Assembly (NCBI RefSeq): GCF_001632365.1 | Contig: NW_024468574.1 | Location: 105,464 to 169,463 of the forward strand | Direction of reading: 5' to 3' | DNA from: Laetiporus sulphureus 93-53 | Lineage: Eukaryota > Basidiomycota > Agaricomycetes > Polyporales > Laetiporaceae | DNA: 64,000 nt | In this document: positions 24,317-36,440 of the stretch, in pieces | Layout: each line of letters starts with the position of its first letter | Numbering within the stretch: position 1 is the first letter of the stretch | The notes under the pieces: generated by a model | Databases searched by the model: none | Told to the model about the DNA's origin: nothing | What the model saw: the letters and a program-made list of their open reading frames with translations, nothing else | Position numbers and translations under genes: made by a program

Positions 24317-24590
24317 TTTGAGCTGTCGCTTTTCACGTGAAGCGACATGTATATGCGCGTCGCCAGATGGATGAGTGAGCTAAGTTGCATTAATGCAGCA
24401 GCACGTGCTACCAAACTCTCTGTTGATCGGCGCCTAAACCAAGCCTCAGACTCCTTTGCCACAACAATCGACCTGCTCTGACTGTTCACCGGTACCTTAT
24501 GCACTGAATTATCTATCCACGCCATACACAAAAACAGCAGAGTTCCTTGACTGTGCGGGTGCCACATCGCCATCTGGTATCGTTTCGCGC

Positions 24591-26092
24591 TCACGACCAT
24601 ATCTTGATGTCGTCTGCGCTGGGTCCTACTGGTCTGTCCGACGCAGCAAGGTTGCACTGATGATATGTCCTTATCTGGTCTGGCTTGAGATTTCCTGTCA
24701 CAGAATGCATGGCGCCTCTGTTGTGGAAAATGATCAAGTCCTTGGCACGCCTGCATACCATGGAACAGGCACCTCATCAGTTCGGTGCGAGCGGCATTAA
24801 TTATCACCGGCGCTCCAGCAAACTCACCAATCATGCGGATACACGAGCTAGGCAGCAGCCAAGTTTGAGCATACTGGACCAACACCAGGGTAATTATAAG
24901 GCTTACCTGTGGAGCGATTCCTGGCCTTTGCATCTGGTATAGCAGATCACGGAGCTCTTGCAGATCTGTGATGTGGCCTCCGTCCGGATATAGTGCATCT
25001 TCCCTCTGCGCGCTTTCAGGTAGCGGGTCCACCATCAGCTCCGCAGCACACATAGGGTGGACCTGCAGATGCAGATCGCCGGTCACCGGGTTTTTCCAGC
25101 ACTGTCAAGCACAGTTTCGATAACTCGCAAATGGCCATAAGAAGACCGCTTGATAGTCATGCTCACCAGCGGGAGTACCTGGATCTTCGACTCCTCCCAT
25201 TCAGGAAGCAGATCGTACCGCATCTCGAGCCCCTCCGTCTCAATTCCCAGCCCGGTCGGCTTGGCCTTTGCCGTTGAGATCCAAACGTATGGGTGCGGCG
25301 CGTACTTGACACTACTCCGCACCGCCAAGCTCTTCAGCGCGTGCGGAAGGATATCGAACATGGTCTTCCCCGACACGAACGCCGTCGCAGCCAGCGGGAC
25401 CTCGAGCTCGTCGCCTGTCCCATCGTCGTACTTCACCATCTGTCGGGGGCCCTGCGGTACGTTGATCCCGTACAGCGTCGTCACCCGCGGCGGATTGAAG
25501 TCATAGAACGCGGCGTCCATGTGCCACCGGACGAATCGCGTCGCACCCTTCTCCTGGTCTTCGGCCGATTGGTGTGCCTTGTGCCAAGTCTTGTGCGACG
25601 GATGCTGCAGCGTCAGCTCTGGGATGCCTTCGTGATCGTAGATGGTGCCGTTCCCGACGAGATAGACTTGTGGAACGGCAGGCACCGCCCTCAGGGTCTG
25701 GTGTAGAATGGAGGACTTGGTGTTCTCGATCTTCTTGTTGCCGTGTCCGAAGCTCTCGGACGTTGGGTCAAAGGCCTGTGTGCGTCTGGACTCTAGAGCA
25801 TGAAGGCAGCGGGCTTGAGGAACCACGTACCTTCGCCAACGCATACTGCTGCGCTGGACTCAAGTCGACGTTGCGAAACAACAAAGCGCTGTGCTATACG
25901 ATTGTTTGTTTACTGCGCTACGTCACGCATATTTCCGACTGCACGAACCTTGTAGAGTAGCTCTTCAATCTGCTTGAATTCCGCAGGATCCAGCGATCTC
26001 AGGTCTACTCCGCGGACCTCCCTCCCAAAGTTTGCGAACTTGGTGGCATCTGCGGAATGCGGAAGTGGTAGCGGGACGACCTCGATGGCCAT
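24591..26092 (-). CDS. TauD/TfdA-like Fe(II)/2-oxoglutarate dioxygenase, copy A
   Basis: Six exons (26092-25949, 25893-25831, 25775-25167, 25101-24907, 24847-24828, 24750-24591) encode 396 residues of the clavaminate synthase-like TauD/TfdA fold. The metal site is visible as the His-x-Asp in RWHMDAAFYD (about 154 and 156) and a distal His in FHNRGAMHS (about 359), with the 2-oxoglutarate Arg in LKPDQIRTYHQ (about 371). Such enzymes hydroxylate small substrates such as taurine, other sulfonates or aryloxy acids in the cytosol; the substrate here is unknown. Every exon has the same length as in copy B. A TATATAA element (26165-26171) lies about 75 bases before the start. Confidence 0.9.
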
Positions 26093-26164
26093 TGCTGTAT
26101 CGTAAGTAATGGTCGGCTGTGCTTGATGCAGGTGGTCTGCTGCAACATTGTCTCTCCATGTCCG

Positions 26165-26171
26165 TTATATA
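26165..26171 (-). promoter_or_regulatory. Probable TATA box of dioxygenase copy A
   Basis: TATATAA on the minus strand, 73-79 bases upstream of the start codon, a position that fits a fungal TATA element. Not tested by comparison. Confidence 0.45.
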
Positions 26172-26502
26172 TGCGCTATCAATGCGAAGCTGAACACGAG
26201 CTTCTGTGCTTCTCACCCACAGCTAATAGGGCATGACCACTTCCTGAGAAGGGAGAGTTCGGATACACCTTATCGCCGCCAGAACTGTCATTCATATACC
26301 GCGCAGCGAATGACACGTGGACGAGGAGGTCGGATGATAGCGAGTACTCAATATGCTGTAACACTGATCATAACATTCCGAATTAGCGTACACAATGTTG
26401 ACGCGACTTAGATTCCGCCGAAGAACTAGTCTATCCAAAGACCAAATCCAACGTTCCAAACGCGTAGGCACACAGAGTTCAGCCAATTGAACGTCCGAAC
26501 GC

Positions 26503-27989
26503 TCAGGCGTATTTCTTGACCTCCTCCGGTGTGGGCCCAGCAGGGTCGTCCGAGGCAGCCAGGTTGCACTGATGGAACGCCCGCACCTGGTGCGGCTTGA
26601 ACGCACCGACGACCGAGTGCAAGACTCCGCGGTTATGGAAAACGACGAGATCGCGCTCATGCCTAGACGATGCCCCATCAGCGGATGCGAAGAGCCTATG
26701 CCGGGTGACGCTCACCAGTCATGTGGATATACAAGCTGATAGTGAAAGGCGGACGATGATGTCAGTGGCGGTTGTTCTTCCCGAGTAATTCTGCTAGAAG
26801 CACTCACCGAAGGCGCGATAGCAGGCCTCTGCATTTTGTAGAGCAATGCACGGACTGTGCCTAGGTCGGTGATGTGCGCACCATCTGGGTATAGTGCGCC
26901 CTCGTGGTTCGCGCCCTCGGGAAGAGGATCGACAAGTAGTTCCGCAGCTCCGCAAGGGTGGACTTGGAAGTGCAGATTGCCTGTAACGGGGTTCTTCCAA
27001 ACCTAAAGAAGCTTTCAGTAAAACACCCTGGATCTGAATGATGCTTGATGCGTACAACAGGGAGTGTCTTCCTCCGCGATTCTTCCCATGGCGGAAGTTG
27101 GTCCAGAGGAAGTTCGAGTCCTTCCGTTTCGATACCAAGCCCGGTGGGCATTGCGTGCGTTGGGGCCATCCACACGTACGGGTGGGGCGCATACTTGACC
27201 TTGCTCCGCACCGCCAGGCTCTTCAGCTCCGGAGGGAGGAGATCGAACATGAGCTTGCCAGACACGAACGCCGTCGTACCCAACGGGACCTCCAGCTCGT
27301 CGCCCGTGCCATCGTCGTACCGGCAGATCTGCTTGTGGCCCTTGGGCACCTTGATCCCATACAGCGTGGTCACCTTCGGCGGGGACAGGTCGTATAGCGC
27401 CGCGTCGATGTGCCAGCGGTAGAAGCGTGTGTAGCCCTTCTCCTCGTCCTCGCGTGAAACCTGCGTCTTGTGGAAGGTAGTGTGAGAGGGGTGCTTGAGC
27501 ATCGCCTCCGCGAGGCCCTCGTGGTTGTAGACGGTGCCATTTCCGATGAGCTGGACCTGGGGCTGGCGAGGGATGGTCTTGAGATCCGGATGAAGGATAG
27601 ACTTCGTGGTTTTCTCCGTCTTGTTATTTCCGTGTCCATAGCTCTCCGAAGTCGGATCAAAGGCCTGCCAATGTTCATTCGCTATTGTACTGTGCAAAAC
27701 ACGGATACAGATGGACTGACCTTTGTGAGCCTGTACTGCTGCTCAGGCGTGAGGTCCACATCGCGGAAGAGCAAAACATCATGCTGAGTGCATGACAGAT
27801 ATCAGTCACCCACATGGAAGAAAGGGGACAAGCAACCGGCCGAACATTGTAGAGAAGCTGCTCGATTTCCTTGAACTGTTCGGGGGTCAATTCGCCGGGG
27901 TTGACGCCCTTGATCTCTACGCCAAAGCCTGCGAGCTTGGAGGCGTCAGCGGTGGCGGGGATGGCAAGAGGTGCGATCTCAATGGCCAT
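26503..27989 (-). CDS. TauD/TfdA-like Fe(II)/2-oxoglutarate dioxygenase, copy B
   Basis: Paralog of copy A, tandem on the same strand with 410 bases between them. Exons 27989-27846, 27783-27721, 27664-27056, 27002-26808, 26735-26716 and 26662-26503 give 396 residues. Ligands are in place: RWHIDAALYD (His154, Asp156), FHNRGVLHS (His359) and HQVRAFHQCNL (Arg371). The start was set by matching copy A, because the frame continues open upstream with further ATGs. The first intron in both copies opens with GTTCG, an unusual but shared donor. The protein ends PTPEEVKKYA instead of copy A's SADDIKIWS, so the tails have diverged. Substrate unknown. The start is divergent from centrin. Confidence 0.91.
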
Positions 27990-28512
27990 GGTGTCGTCGA
28001 GCGCGGATGTGGGTGGAAACAGAGAGAGATACGGTGCACGGATGAGCTGGGTCATGTTATGCGCTGGCTGCTGGCTAGATGACTCCAAAACGACAAGCGG
28101 GCTATCTTATCATGACACTCCCGCCACCGCTCGGCGTGGCGTGTGTGTCATACTCGCGATGGGTCTGCTGCTGTGGTGGACGACGAGGAACAGAGAGCGA
28201 GGCAAGGGAGGGTAGAATGCAGCAAGGAAGCTAGCGGTGAGAGGAGTAGCGAGGTACAATGAGCTACAAGTGAACGAGTGAAGCGTGGGAAAACCCCCAA
28301 GTGAGCCCTCTACTTAGGCTTTCGGTGGCAGCAAGCTACGATAAGTGAACAAAGTGAGCCAAATAAGTAACTTTATATCGTCTCCTCGGCGTGGCCCCGA
28401 GGTCACGGACACGCGCTGTGGCGACGCGTCGCGCGTTCAACTTGTTATCACGCGTCGTCCTCGCCTCTAGCGCTGCCTCTCCCTCCCCTCCCACACCACT
28501 CTTTTCACCGCC
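27990..28512. other. Divergent intergenic region, dioxygenase B and centrin
   Basis: 523 bases between two start codons. A TTTATAT element lies near 28370 and a C/T-rich leader (about 28465-28510) runs up to the centrin ATG. No gene is seen. Confidence 0.4.
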
Positions 28513-29160
28513 ATGTACTCGTCCTCTGCGGCACAAAAGGCCAAGCGACGCACACACACGCGTCCTGAGCTCACTGATGAGCAAAAGCAGGAGATCAAAG
28601 AGGCGTTCGAGCTCTTCGACACGGACAAAGATGGCTGCGTCGACTATCACGAGCTCAAAGTCGCGATGCGCGCGTTAGGGTTCGACTTGAAGAAGGCGGA
28701 GGTGCTGAAGATCCTGCGAGATCATGACAAGACAGGACACGGACTGATGGACTTCGAAGACTTCGCGAAAATCAGTGAGTGCCTGTTTTCTCGCGAAGAT
28801 GTTCCACGTCATTCAATGTCATCAATTTCTTTCCCCCATTTGTCTCTCGATCGCGTCATTTTTGCAGTGAGTGAGCGCATACTGGCCCGTGATCCCATGG
28901 AAGAAATCCGCCGCGCGTTTCAGCTTTTTGATGATGACAACACGGGCAAGATCAGCCTAAGGAACCTGAGGAGGGTGGCGAAGGAAATCGGCGACCGGTT
29001 GGAAGATGATGAACTGTACGTATCCTGTCATCGCTGCTGCAACGTGGTGCCTGATATCTGCTATGCGTTCAGGCAAGCCATGATCGACGAGTTCGACCTC
29101 GACCAGGACGGAGAGATCAATGAGCAGGAATTCTTTGCCATCATGACAGACGACGCATAG
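28513..29160 (+). CDS. CDC31: Centrin (CDC31-like EF-hand protein)
   Basis: Three exons (28513-28774, 28868-29015, 29073-29160) encode 165 residues. Four EF-hands are visible: a full first loop [12 protein letters not shown], a degenerate second around [12 protein letters not shown], a third [12 protein letters not shown] that lacks the acidic last ligand, and a full fourth [12 protein letters not shown]. The short basic N-terminus and the [15 protein letters not shown] segment separate centrin from calmodulin. Centrins act at the spindle pole body, in the TREX-2 mRNA export complex and in nucleotide excision repair. Loops 1 and 4 are likely to bind calcium; 2 and 3 are doubtful. Confidence 0.93.
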   Translation: MYSSSAAQKAKRRTHTRPELTDEQKQEIKEAFELFDTDKDGCVDYHELKVAMRALGFDLKKAEVLKILRDHDKTGHGLMDFEDFAKISECLFSREDVPRHSMSSISFPHLSLDRVIFAVSERILARDPMEEIRRAFQLFDDDNTGKISLRNLRRVAKEIGDRLEDDELYVSCHRCCNVVPDICYAFRQAMIDEFDLDQDGEINEQEFFAIMTDDA

Positions 29161-30333
29161 GACTTTCTTTCGATGATTCTTGATTTCAGTCAACGTCATG
29201 CGCGTAGATCTTTCGTCTGCTTGATTATTGAGTCTATTGTTATGCCTTTTCTTGGTGGGTCTCGACTATGATTAATCATTTAAATGAAACCTTTCTATGC
29301 AACACATTGACCCCATTTGTCAGATATTCTTTCATTGTCTTTCGACCTGTATCGTTCTAAATGTACCAGATCAATTGTACACAGACACATCGGTGATATC
29401 GATGTTCTGGAACCTTGGTGGTACCACTCGCGTCTGAGGATTTGCCGTCTATCCCGTGTTCCATGTGATGCGCTGATTATCGACACTAGGAACAAGGAGA
29501 GCGTCAGAATGGCGGAGATACCGGTGAGTCATAGTAGTACCCTCCTCACACCACTCAAACATGATAGCAATGCAGTCGCACATCACGTCCAGGAACAGTT
29601 TATTTATATATTTTATCCCAGCTATCCGGGTGCAATAGTGCAATACCACCTAGAAGGTACGGAGCCAAGCCCAGCTGATGCCGAGCTGGGCGGAGGAAGG
29701 CGATTCACAATTGGAACGTGCGGTCTCACGTGTCGCCTTCGCTTGCCCGAGATAAAGGTGGGCGGCGTCGTAAAACGAGGCACGGGGGCGGCGGTGATCC
29801 AGCGAACATTTGTAATTGGTCCATTGGCAGTTTCATCAGGTGAGCATTGTGACCGCTTTGGCCTAGTCGTCGACGTATGGATGTGCCGTAAATTCTAGGG
29901 TACTCCCTCGTATGGTTCACTTCGATCGGCGGAGAGCCGTGGGGCTGACGTTGCTCTACGCGCGGCGCCCAGCAGTGATAAGCACGGAACACAGCACGGC
30001 CACACTGCTTTGAATAGGCGACCCACATGGTCCGAGCGTAGCGTAAGATGAAATTCGCGGGCTATTCATATTCATACACGGAGGTGGACGGGAGAGACAC
30101 TTTGGATACATCGGTATGAGGAGCTCGTATTGTTACAGTAAGAAGTCCTGTTAACGCAATTTTCCAACGGCGAACCCTGGAGAAGACGACTGGGGAATAA
30201 TGATGTCGTAAACAGAAGGGCATGTACACGAGAAGGTGAAGAAGCGACCAAAGTGAGACCGAGTTTTATGATACATCATCAGACGGGATTCATCTAATTC
30301 GTGATTGTCCAACGGGGACGCCGGTTAAGGTGC
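29161..30333. other. Convergent intergenic region, 1.17 kb
   Basis: Holds the 3' ends of centrin and the C2H2 gene. Open frames of up to about 190 codons exist, but their translations have no domain and no fungal codon bias that I can see. No repeat or RNA gene is recognised. Confidence 0.4.
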
Positions 30334-32266
30334 TCATGCCGAGCCAGTGAGGCGGCGTTGCTTGGAAGACCAGTTCTTGTGCACCCGCATATGCTGACCC
30401 AGGTTGTCGTGCCTGCTGAAATCCTTGCCGCATCCGGGGTATGGGCATTTGTGCGCTGCACGAAGACGTAAATCGGCAATACGCAGAACGGAAGCGAGAC
30501 ATGAGACTTACGCTTCTCATTGGTATGAATGCTCCGTACGTGTCGCTTAAGATGCTCGCCCCGCGCGAAGCACTTGCCGCAACCATCCACCATGCATGTG
30601 TACGTCCTCGTGTTCTACGAAAAAAGAAGGATGGTGACTACCGTTAGACGTGTCTCGGAAGCGGCCAACGTGGTGAACGCACCTTCTCCACGCCGTTCTC
30701 GCTGACGACGATGACCGGTGCGGTGGGAACACGACGGCCTCTGCTTTTCTTCGTTAGGTTGGGGACGGGAATGGGATTGGGGACACGGCGAGGGTCAGAA
30801 TGTGACGAGGATGAAGTGGAAGAGATTGTTCTCCTCCGACCGCGACCATGAGAGGGGGACTCGAGAATGAAGTCGCTATCGTCGTCCGCTCCGTCATCCT
30901 GCTCCATCACTTCGTCCTTTTCCGACCCGCTGCTCTCCGACAGCCGGTCCGCGTCGTCCTCTGATGAGCTCGTGAAACTCACTCGACGCCGCCGCTTATT
31001 GTCCTGCGCCACGAGAACGCTCGGGTCCATAACCAGCGCTTGCTCGAGCTCAGACGGAGTGCTCGCACTGTTGATGCTCCCGTAGGAGGCCGTCCTCATG
31101 TCGTCATGCAACATCGGGGGTGCGTTGACGGTGACGCTGGGGTCGAGGGCCTGTGGCGGCTTGGGATCGTCCTCTAGCGGTGCATAGCCGGTCTCTGGAG
31201 ACAGGTTGGGTGATATATGCGCGGGGTTCACAAAGCGTGGTATCGCGTCCGGCGTTGGCGGGTACTGCAAACCGGGCGAGGACGTGAGCATGTACGAGGG
31301 CGAGTCAGGAGCTGCATGCATGTATGGCTGCTGGTGAACCGGTGGGCTGAAGGCGTAGGCAAGAGAGGAAGACGAGCCTGCTGCGTACGGGGTGGGGGGA
31401 GTGTGCGTGACGTCGGGGCCAGAGGAGTGACCAGGGACGGTATCATAGGAGGCGAGCGAGGTATCGGGGCCAGCACCCCAGTAGGCGGAGTAGAACTCGT
31501 TGAAGCCGGTGAAACCAGGCTCTTCCTGCTTGATATACCGGTTGCAGGCTGTCAAGGCCTCTTCATAGGTCGAGGGGGACATGGGGGCTGACGCTTCGAA
31601 TGGGCCAGTGGGAAAAGAGCTGGACTCTTGCGGGTGCGGTGCCCTGTCGGTGGCCGGCCACGAGGCTGGAGACACACCGCTATACTCGCCGCTGTAGCCG
31701 TTCGCAGGTGCTGTGGGGCTGTAATCCGTGTCCATGGCGTGATGGAAGGATGTCTCGGGTTGGCTCTCGACGTTCATAGATGATCCTGGATAAGACGACG
31801 AGGAGCAATCGAGAGAGGGCTGGTAGCCAAAGGACTGAGAGTGGGGAGGCGGGATTGGCCGTGGTGCAGACGATCGTAGATAGGATGATTGTGCGGAGAG
31901 TACGGGCTGGTACTGGGCTGAATTGGAATAGCGGGGGATGGGGTAATGGTTATTGGCGACGTGGAGGAGAATGGTAGGCTCCATGAAGGAGGCAGCGGCA
32001 TATGACATGGAACTGTAAGAGACAGAGACGGATGAGCGGAGGGGGGCTTGGAGGAGGCGGATATGAGGACGGGTACGGATGGCCACCATCCGCCCGGGGC
32101 GTCGGAGAGGCAGGTTTAATATGTGGACAGGTACGGACCTTTGCAGTGGGCCAGGCTTAACCCAAAAGAAGGGTAGAGGCGCGGGTGTGATCGACCACGC
32201 GCCATTCGCTGGTGCGCTGCGACTCAGACTCGGCGTGGGCGAATCAATATCGTCCGCTCCAGACAT
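30334..32266 (-). CDS. C2H2 zinc-finger transcription factor
   Basis: Proposed exons 32266-32139, 32012-30683, 30614-30512 and 30455-30334 give 560 residues. Most of it is a Ser/Pro/Tyr-rich, probably disordered activation region with an acidic, serine-rich patch (about residues 380-440) and basic nuclear-import-like stretches (NKRRRRVSF, RGRRR). Two C2H2 fingers close the protein: YTCMVDGC..CFARGEHLKRH.RSIH and HKCPYPGC..DFSRHDNLGQH.RVH, joined by an HTNEKP linker that is interrupted by a phase-1 intron. The first intron (126 bases, a multiple of three) is a proposal; the frame also stays open through it, and translation could instead start at the ATG at 32008. Related to the C2H2 gene at 36441. 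Confidence 0.82.
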
Positions 32267-35200
32267 ATTGTAATATTCAGCCGATCCGCCGCTGCACAAG
32301 CGTCGTGACTCAGCGTGGCCGTCGTCGAGACAATAAAAGGATCGATAACTAGTGTAGGCGAAACCTGTGATGGCGACCAGCGGAGGGCACTGCACCATCG
32401 CCCAGGGCACTTGGCCTTGTGCCGGGGCTTCATGCAGAGAGTGCGTCACCTGTATATATCTGCTGCTCATCTGTAGCCAGCTGTTGTTCCTTGTTGAAAT
32501 GCAAGAACACTCTCGCTCCGAGCTTCGTCATCGCCCGCCGAGAGTGCGTTGCTGTGCCCGTGGGTTGCCAATTCAGGTGTGCTGGGTGCCGGTGGTGCCA
32601 CTGCAGGCGGATAGCTTCCCACACAGCTTCAGAGCACCGTAGCGCAGCGGGTACGCCGGTGGTAGCATCGCCGCGGATATGGATGTACTATCCGGCAGAA
32701 AATTGGGGGGATTCTCCCAGATACAGACATCGCAGCTCGCGGCCTTCCCTTCATCTGGATCTAAGTTAAAATCCCCGATCCTGCGCTTGATACAGTAACT
32801 AGGCTAATCCCTTTTCGGCATGAAGCAACTCTCGATCGCCCATTCCTATCTGCGTACTCGTTCGTGACTAAAACTGCCGCATTGGGAGTGGCACAGATAT
32901 CTCCTCTCCAGTCTATTTGTCGTCTTTCCTTGTCTGCCACAACTTTCGGGGTGTCACGCAAAACACTCGCTCTTATCCACCAACATCAGTGACGGAGATG
33001 CTGCCATTGTGCGTCGATAGTGAAGAGTGCAGAAGTTGATGGCCCGTGATGCGCTAGGTGAAAATTTGAACGGTGCGCCGACAGCGCACCCATGCTCATG
33101 AGTCCCAGAACGGTATATCGACCGCATGACCGCGTACAGAGCGCACTCTATCCCCCTTCAAATCGCGTGGCATGGCACCCACTTTCCTTTCCAAGCTCCC
33201 TCTCCGCTGGCACTCACGCACCATAAAAGAGACCGCATAACAGGAAACCTCCAAGCAATCCTACACGAGCTGCTTCCCTGTCGCATTGATAACGCACTAT
33301 TCACGTACAAACACGGCCAGCGGACGCTCTCATTCCCACTAGAACCCACTGCGGCAGGTCACAAATTGTCGGCTATTCGACCACATGCCCTGCGCCCTGA
33401 AAAAATCAACGCGGTCAGCATGCGCATACGTACGCGATATCTGCTCCGCGAGCGGACCCTCGTTGAATGAAATTCGCCTTTTGAATGGGTCACGGAGAAT
33501 ATCAACACTGTACATGAATAGGTAAACTTACGAGAACTGTAACGGCATGAAGAGACACACCTAATGAATCTCGCGGATCAAGTCCTGATTCACATGTGAA
33601 CTATCACTTGAACAGAGGAACGAACACCGCGGCACTCTCTCAAGGACAGCTTCGCCAGGCACCGTGAGAAGGTGGAACGGCCATTAACTGGCACTTTCAC
33701 AAGGAAAGACGTACAAATTTCTCAGTGCCATCGCCTATCAAGCTTCCCGGGGACTCATTTTGACAGACGTAACCGAGCACGATCGTGATGCCACGATGTC
33801 ATCAACGCAAGAAGCATTTGCTGTCACCACGGACCTTCGGCTTCGGGATTGCCCGCACAAGCGGCACGGCCCTAGTCAGTGTGTCGTCTCTTCGCTACTA
33901 GCGTGTCAGTGTGGGAGAATCAACGACAGACCAGCGATTCGAAAGCTTCCGCGTCGGACAGAACTTGCCTATCAATCAACTCCGAATCCCCAACTGTCGA
34001 GCTCTGGATAGTGGCAAAGCGACATCATGACGAAATCAAGGTATATGAGCGCTAGAGGGCCAGGTGGTGGTCAAGTGGCCAGCGACGATGAGCGAAAGCG
34101 CAGAACTCGAAGCTTAAGATTCGTTGATGGCTTAACGGCCCGACGAAGCACAAATGATAGCGAGCTTCTCGGGCGCCTGGGACCGGAACAACATGATCGA
34201 CATGGCGAACGGCCGAGAAAGTCACGTTCGACTCGCTGGGCCACAGCAGATCGGTCACGGTGGAGCACTGAGCCACAGACCGGAGTAACTATACTTGTGC
34301 CATGCACTGAAGCCCGCGGAGAGCATTGCACGCGGGCTGTCGAGCAGGACCTGAGCGCAACATACTCGGACAGCCGTATGACCAGTGTCCAGTCTTCCGG
34401 ACCTTCGATGCCTGAGAGACAGTCCCAGGCGCCCTAGTTCCGCCGGGCCGCCCGTAGGGATCTTGCATTCGGAATTATGTCAGAATATGTCAGACCAAGG
34501 TTGGCAGCGAAGTCGATGCAATTGAAAGGGGAACCGATGACTTGGTACGCTATCTGCTGGTGGCGCTCCGAAATGTCCGTCGCTGTACTTCACGAGGGAC
34601 TCCCCGCATTTGATATGTGTCCATAAGCGTATGCGTGTTGACTGTGGCAGCTGTATCGGACGAGCGAAAGGTGCGCGATGTGTTTTGCAAAATTAAGCGG
34701 ACGCGGGGTACAGAACTCTGGGCTGTGGAGCAGAAGCACATAGGTCCGATAGCGTGAGTGCCGCAGCGCGATAAGAAACGGCGACGGAGCGAGTGGATGG
34801 CTGCCTCGGAGGAAGTTGCTAGAAGCCAGGTGCGGCCATTGTAGAGAAGCAAGACAAAGACGGCAGAGGCTCCCAGGCGAATACATCGGAAGGCGCTGAG
34901 GCAGGAAGGCGTCGAGCGAGTGCCCATTGTTCGAAGTTGCAGATCAGGCTGCGCGGGAGAGTCGGCGAGCCGTCACCGTGTGGAAGACTCTGCGCATAGC
35001 CCGCCTGGGTACTGCTGTAATACTGATACAAGGGATCCACGGTGAGCATTTCAAGGCTGCGCTCCTGAAATGCATTTTTTTCCGGAATACTAAAGAGTCA
35101 GGTGACGCAGGATTTTCTTTTTTTGACTCACTGCAGTGGCCGCTTGCGATTTTTTTGTGCAGAGGATGTTCGAAGAAATCTAAGCGAGCGGCCAATCAGC

Positions 35201-36440
35201 ACACGCCGTAGCTCTACAATCATTTCTAAGCTCCGGTCAGAACCACAATACCGTATTGGCCTTGTCCGATCCCGCCCGTGGCCCGCCCGCCGGAAGGGAA
35301 TTTAGGCGTTGCACCGCCTCCGGAGCAAGCTGAACACTCTGGACCGCAATTGACGTCTGCTAGGAATAATAGGACAATTGTACGCATCCGATAGCACCGG
35401 ATCGGTCGTCGCCATTCTCCCCGCCGACTCATGCCTAGCCTGGGCGGGAGGACGATGGGCTGCGGGATTTCCATCCTGAAACATGGCGGACTCCACTGCC
35501 GAGCGGCATAGGCACATAGTAACGGAGGAGTGCAAGTCTAGAACGGTAGGTTGGGTGGTTCACCTGTCCCAACATTGATGCAAACGACGAAAATGCGTTT
35601 CAATCGCCATTGGACGTGCGACGATCGAGAGGGAACAGTCCAATGGCTTCAATTGGTTAGGACCGATGGCTATCCGTGGAGCTCGAGGGAGTCTGGAACT
35701 TGATCGAGTGCGTGGATGGATTTCTTGACAGAACTGGTGTCTGAGCTGAGACACCACTCTCCTATAGGTCGGTGAAACAGACTCAATTTAGATACCACAC
35801 AGGGATGAGAGTGTGGATGCGGAGTCGACTCACCGTCCTGTCAAAGACATTTTGAAAAGTCTTGCCTTGGCTGGAGCGGCTGTGTGTCTGCGACAAGGTC
35901 TAGCGTGACGTATACGGAGACTCGGAAAAATAGCTGACCGTTAAAATTTGTCCAAGGGTCCACAATGTGCCTCAGCAACGCCTCCCCAGTCGTGCGTCGA
36001 TCAGGAAGATAAAAATCCTCACCGGAAATGGAAGTGCCGGTAAGGATCGTAGCCACCCGGCCACAATGACGGGCGCTTTCGGTTAGAGGGGCAATCAGGA
36101 TCAACGATCTCTATACATTGCACGTGGCATCCACGTGATTCTCTGTGGCTGCTGATGGCTGATGTCGATGAGCGTTCGTTCCAGTCCGTTTCATGCAGTC
36201 ATCATCACTGGTGTGTTCGCAAGCTTCGCCAGCTGCAACGTACGACCTATCTGACTTCATGTCGGGACGCTTTATGCGTCCTCGTAACTTCATCAATCAT
36301 TGAGAGCGCCGGAGGCAATGATCATTATCAGGTGCGTTCGATACTCCCTCGCCTGCTCCACTGAGAGTCCGATCTAGGCCACAAATGCAGATAACCCATA
36401 ATTAGAACATCCTTCAATTTTGTGAACCCATCAAAACAGG
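32267..36440. other. 4.2 kb region without a recognisable gene
   Basis: Lies between two divergently transcribed C2H2 genes. Several open frames of 60-136 codons occur on both strands (for example 34027-34437 plus), but none has a domain, credible splice context or coding bias I can defend. I see no terminal repeats, transposase or reverse transcriptase signature. It may hold long regulatory regions of the two factors, a non-coding RNA or eroded DNA. Confidence 0.4.

Noticed and set aside
24591..27989. Secondary-metabolite gene cluster around the dioxygenases
   Set aside because: No synthase, P450, transporter or cluster regulator is adjacent; the flanking genes are housekeeping.
34027..34437. 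136-codon open frame in the gene-poor interval
   Set aside because: Arg/Ser-rich composition without pattern, no domain, no splice or promoter context; expected by chance in GC-rich DNA.
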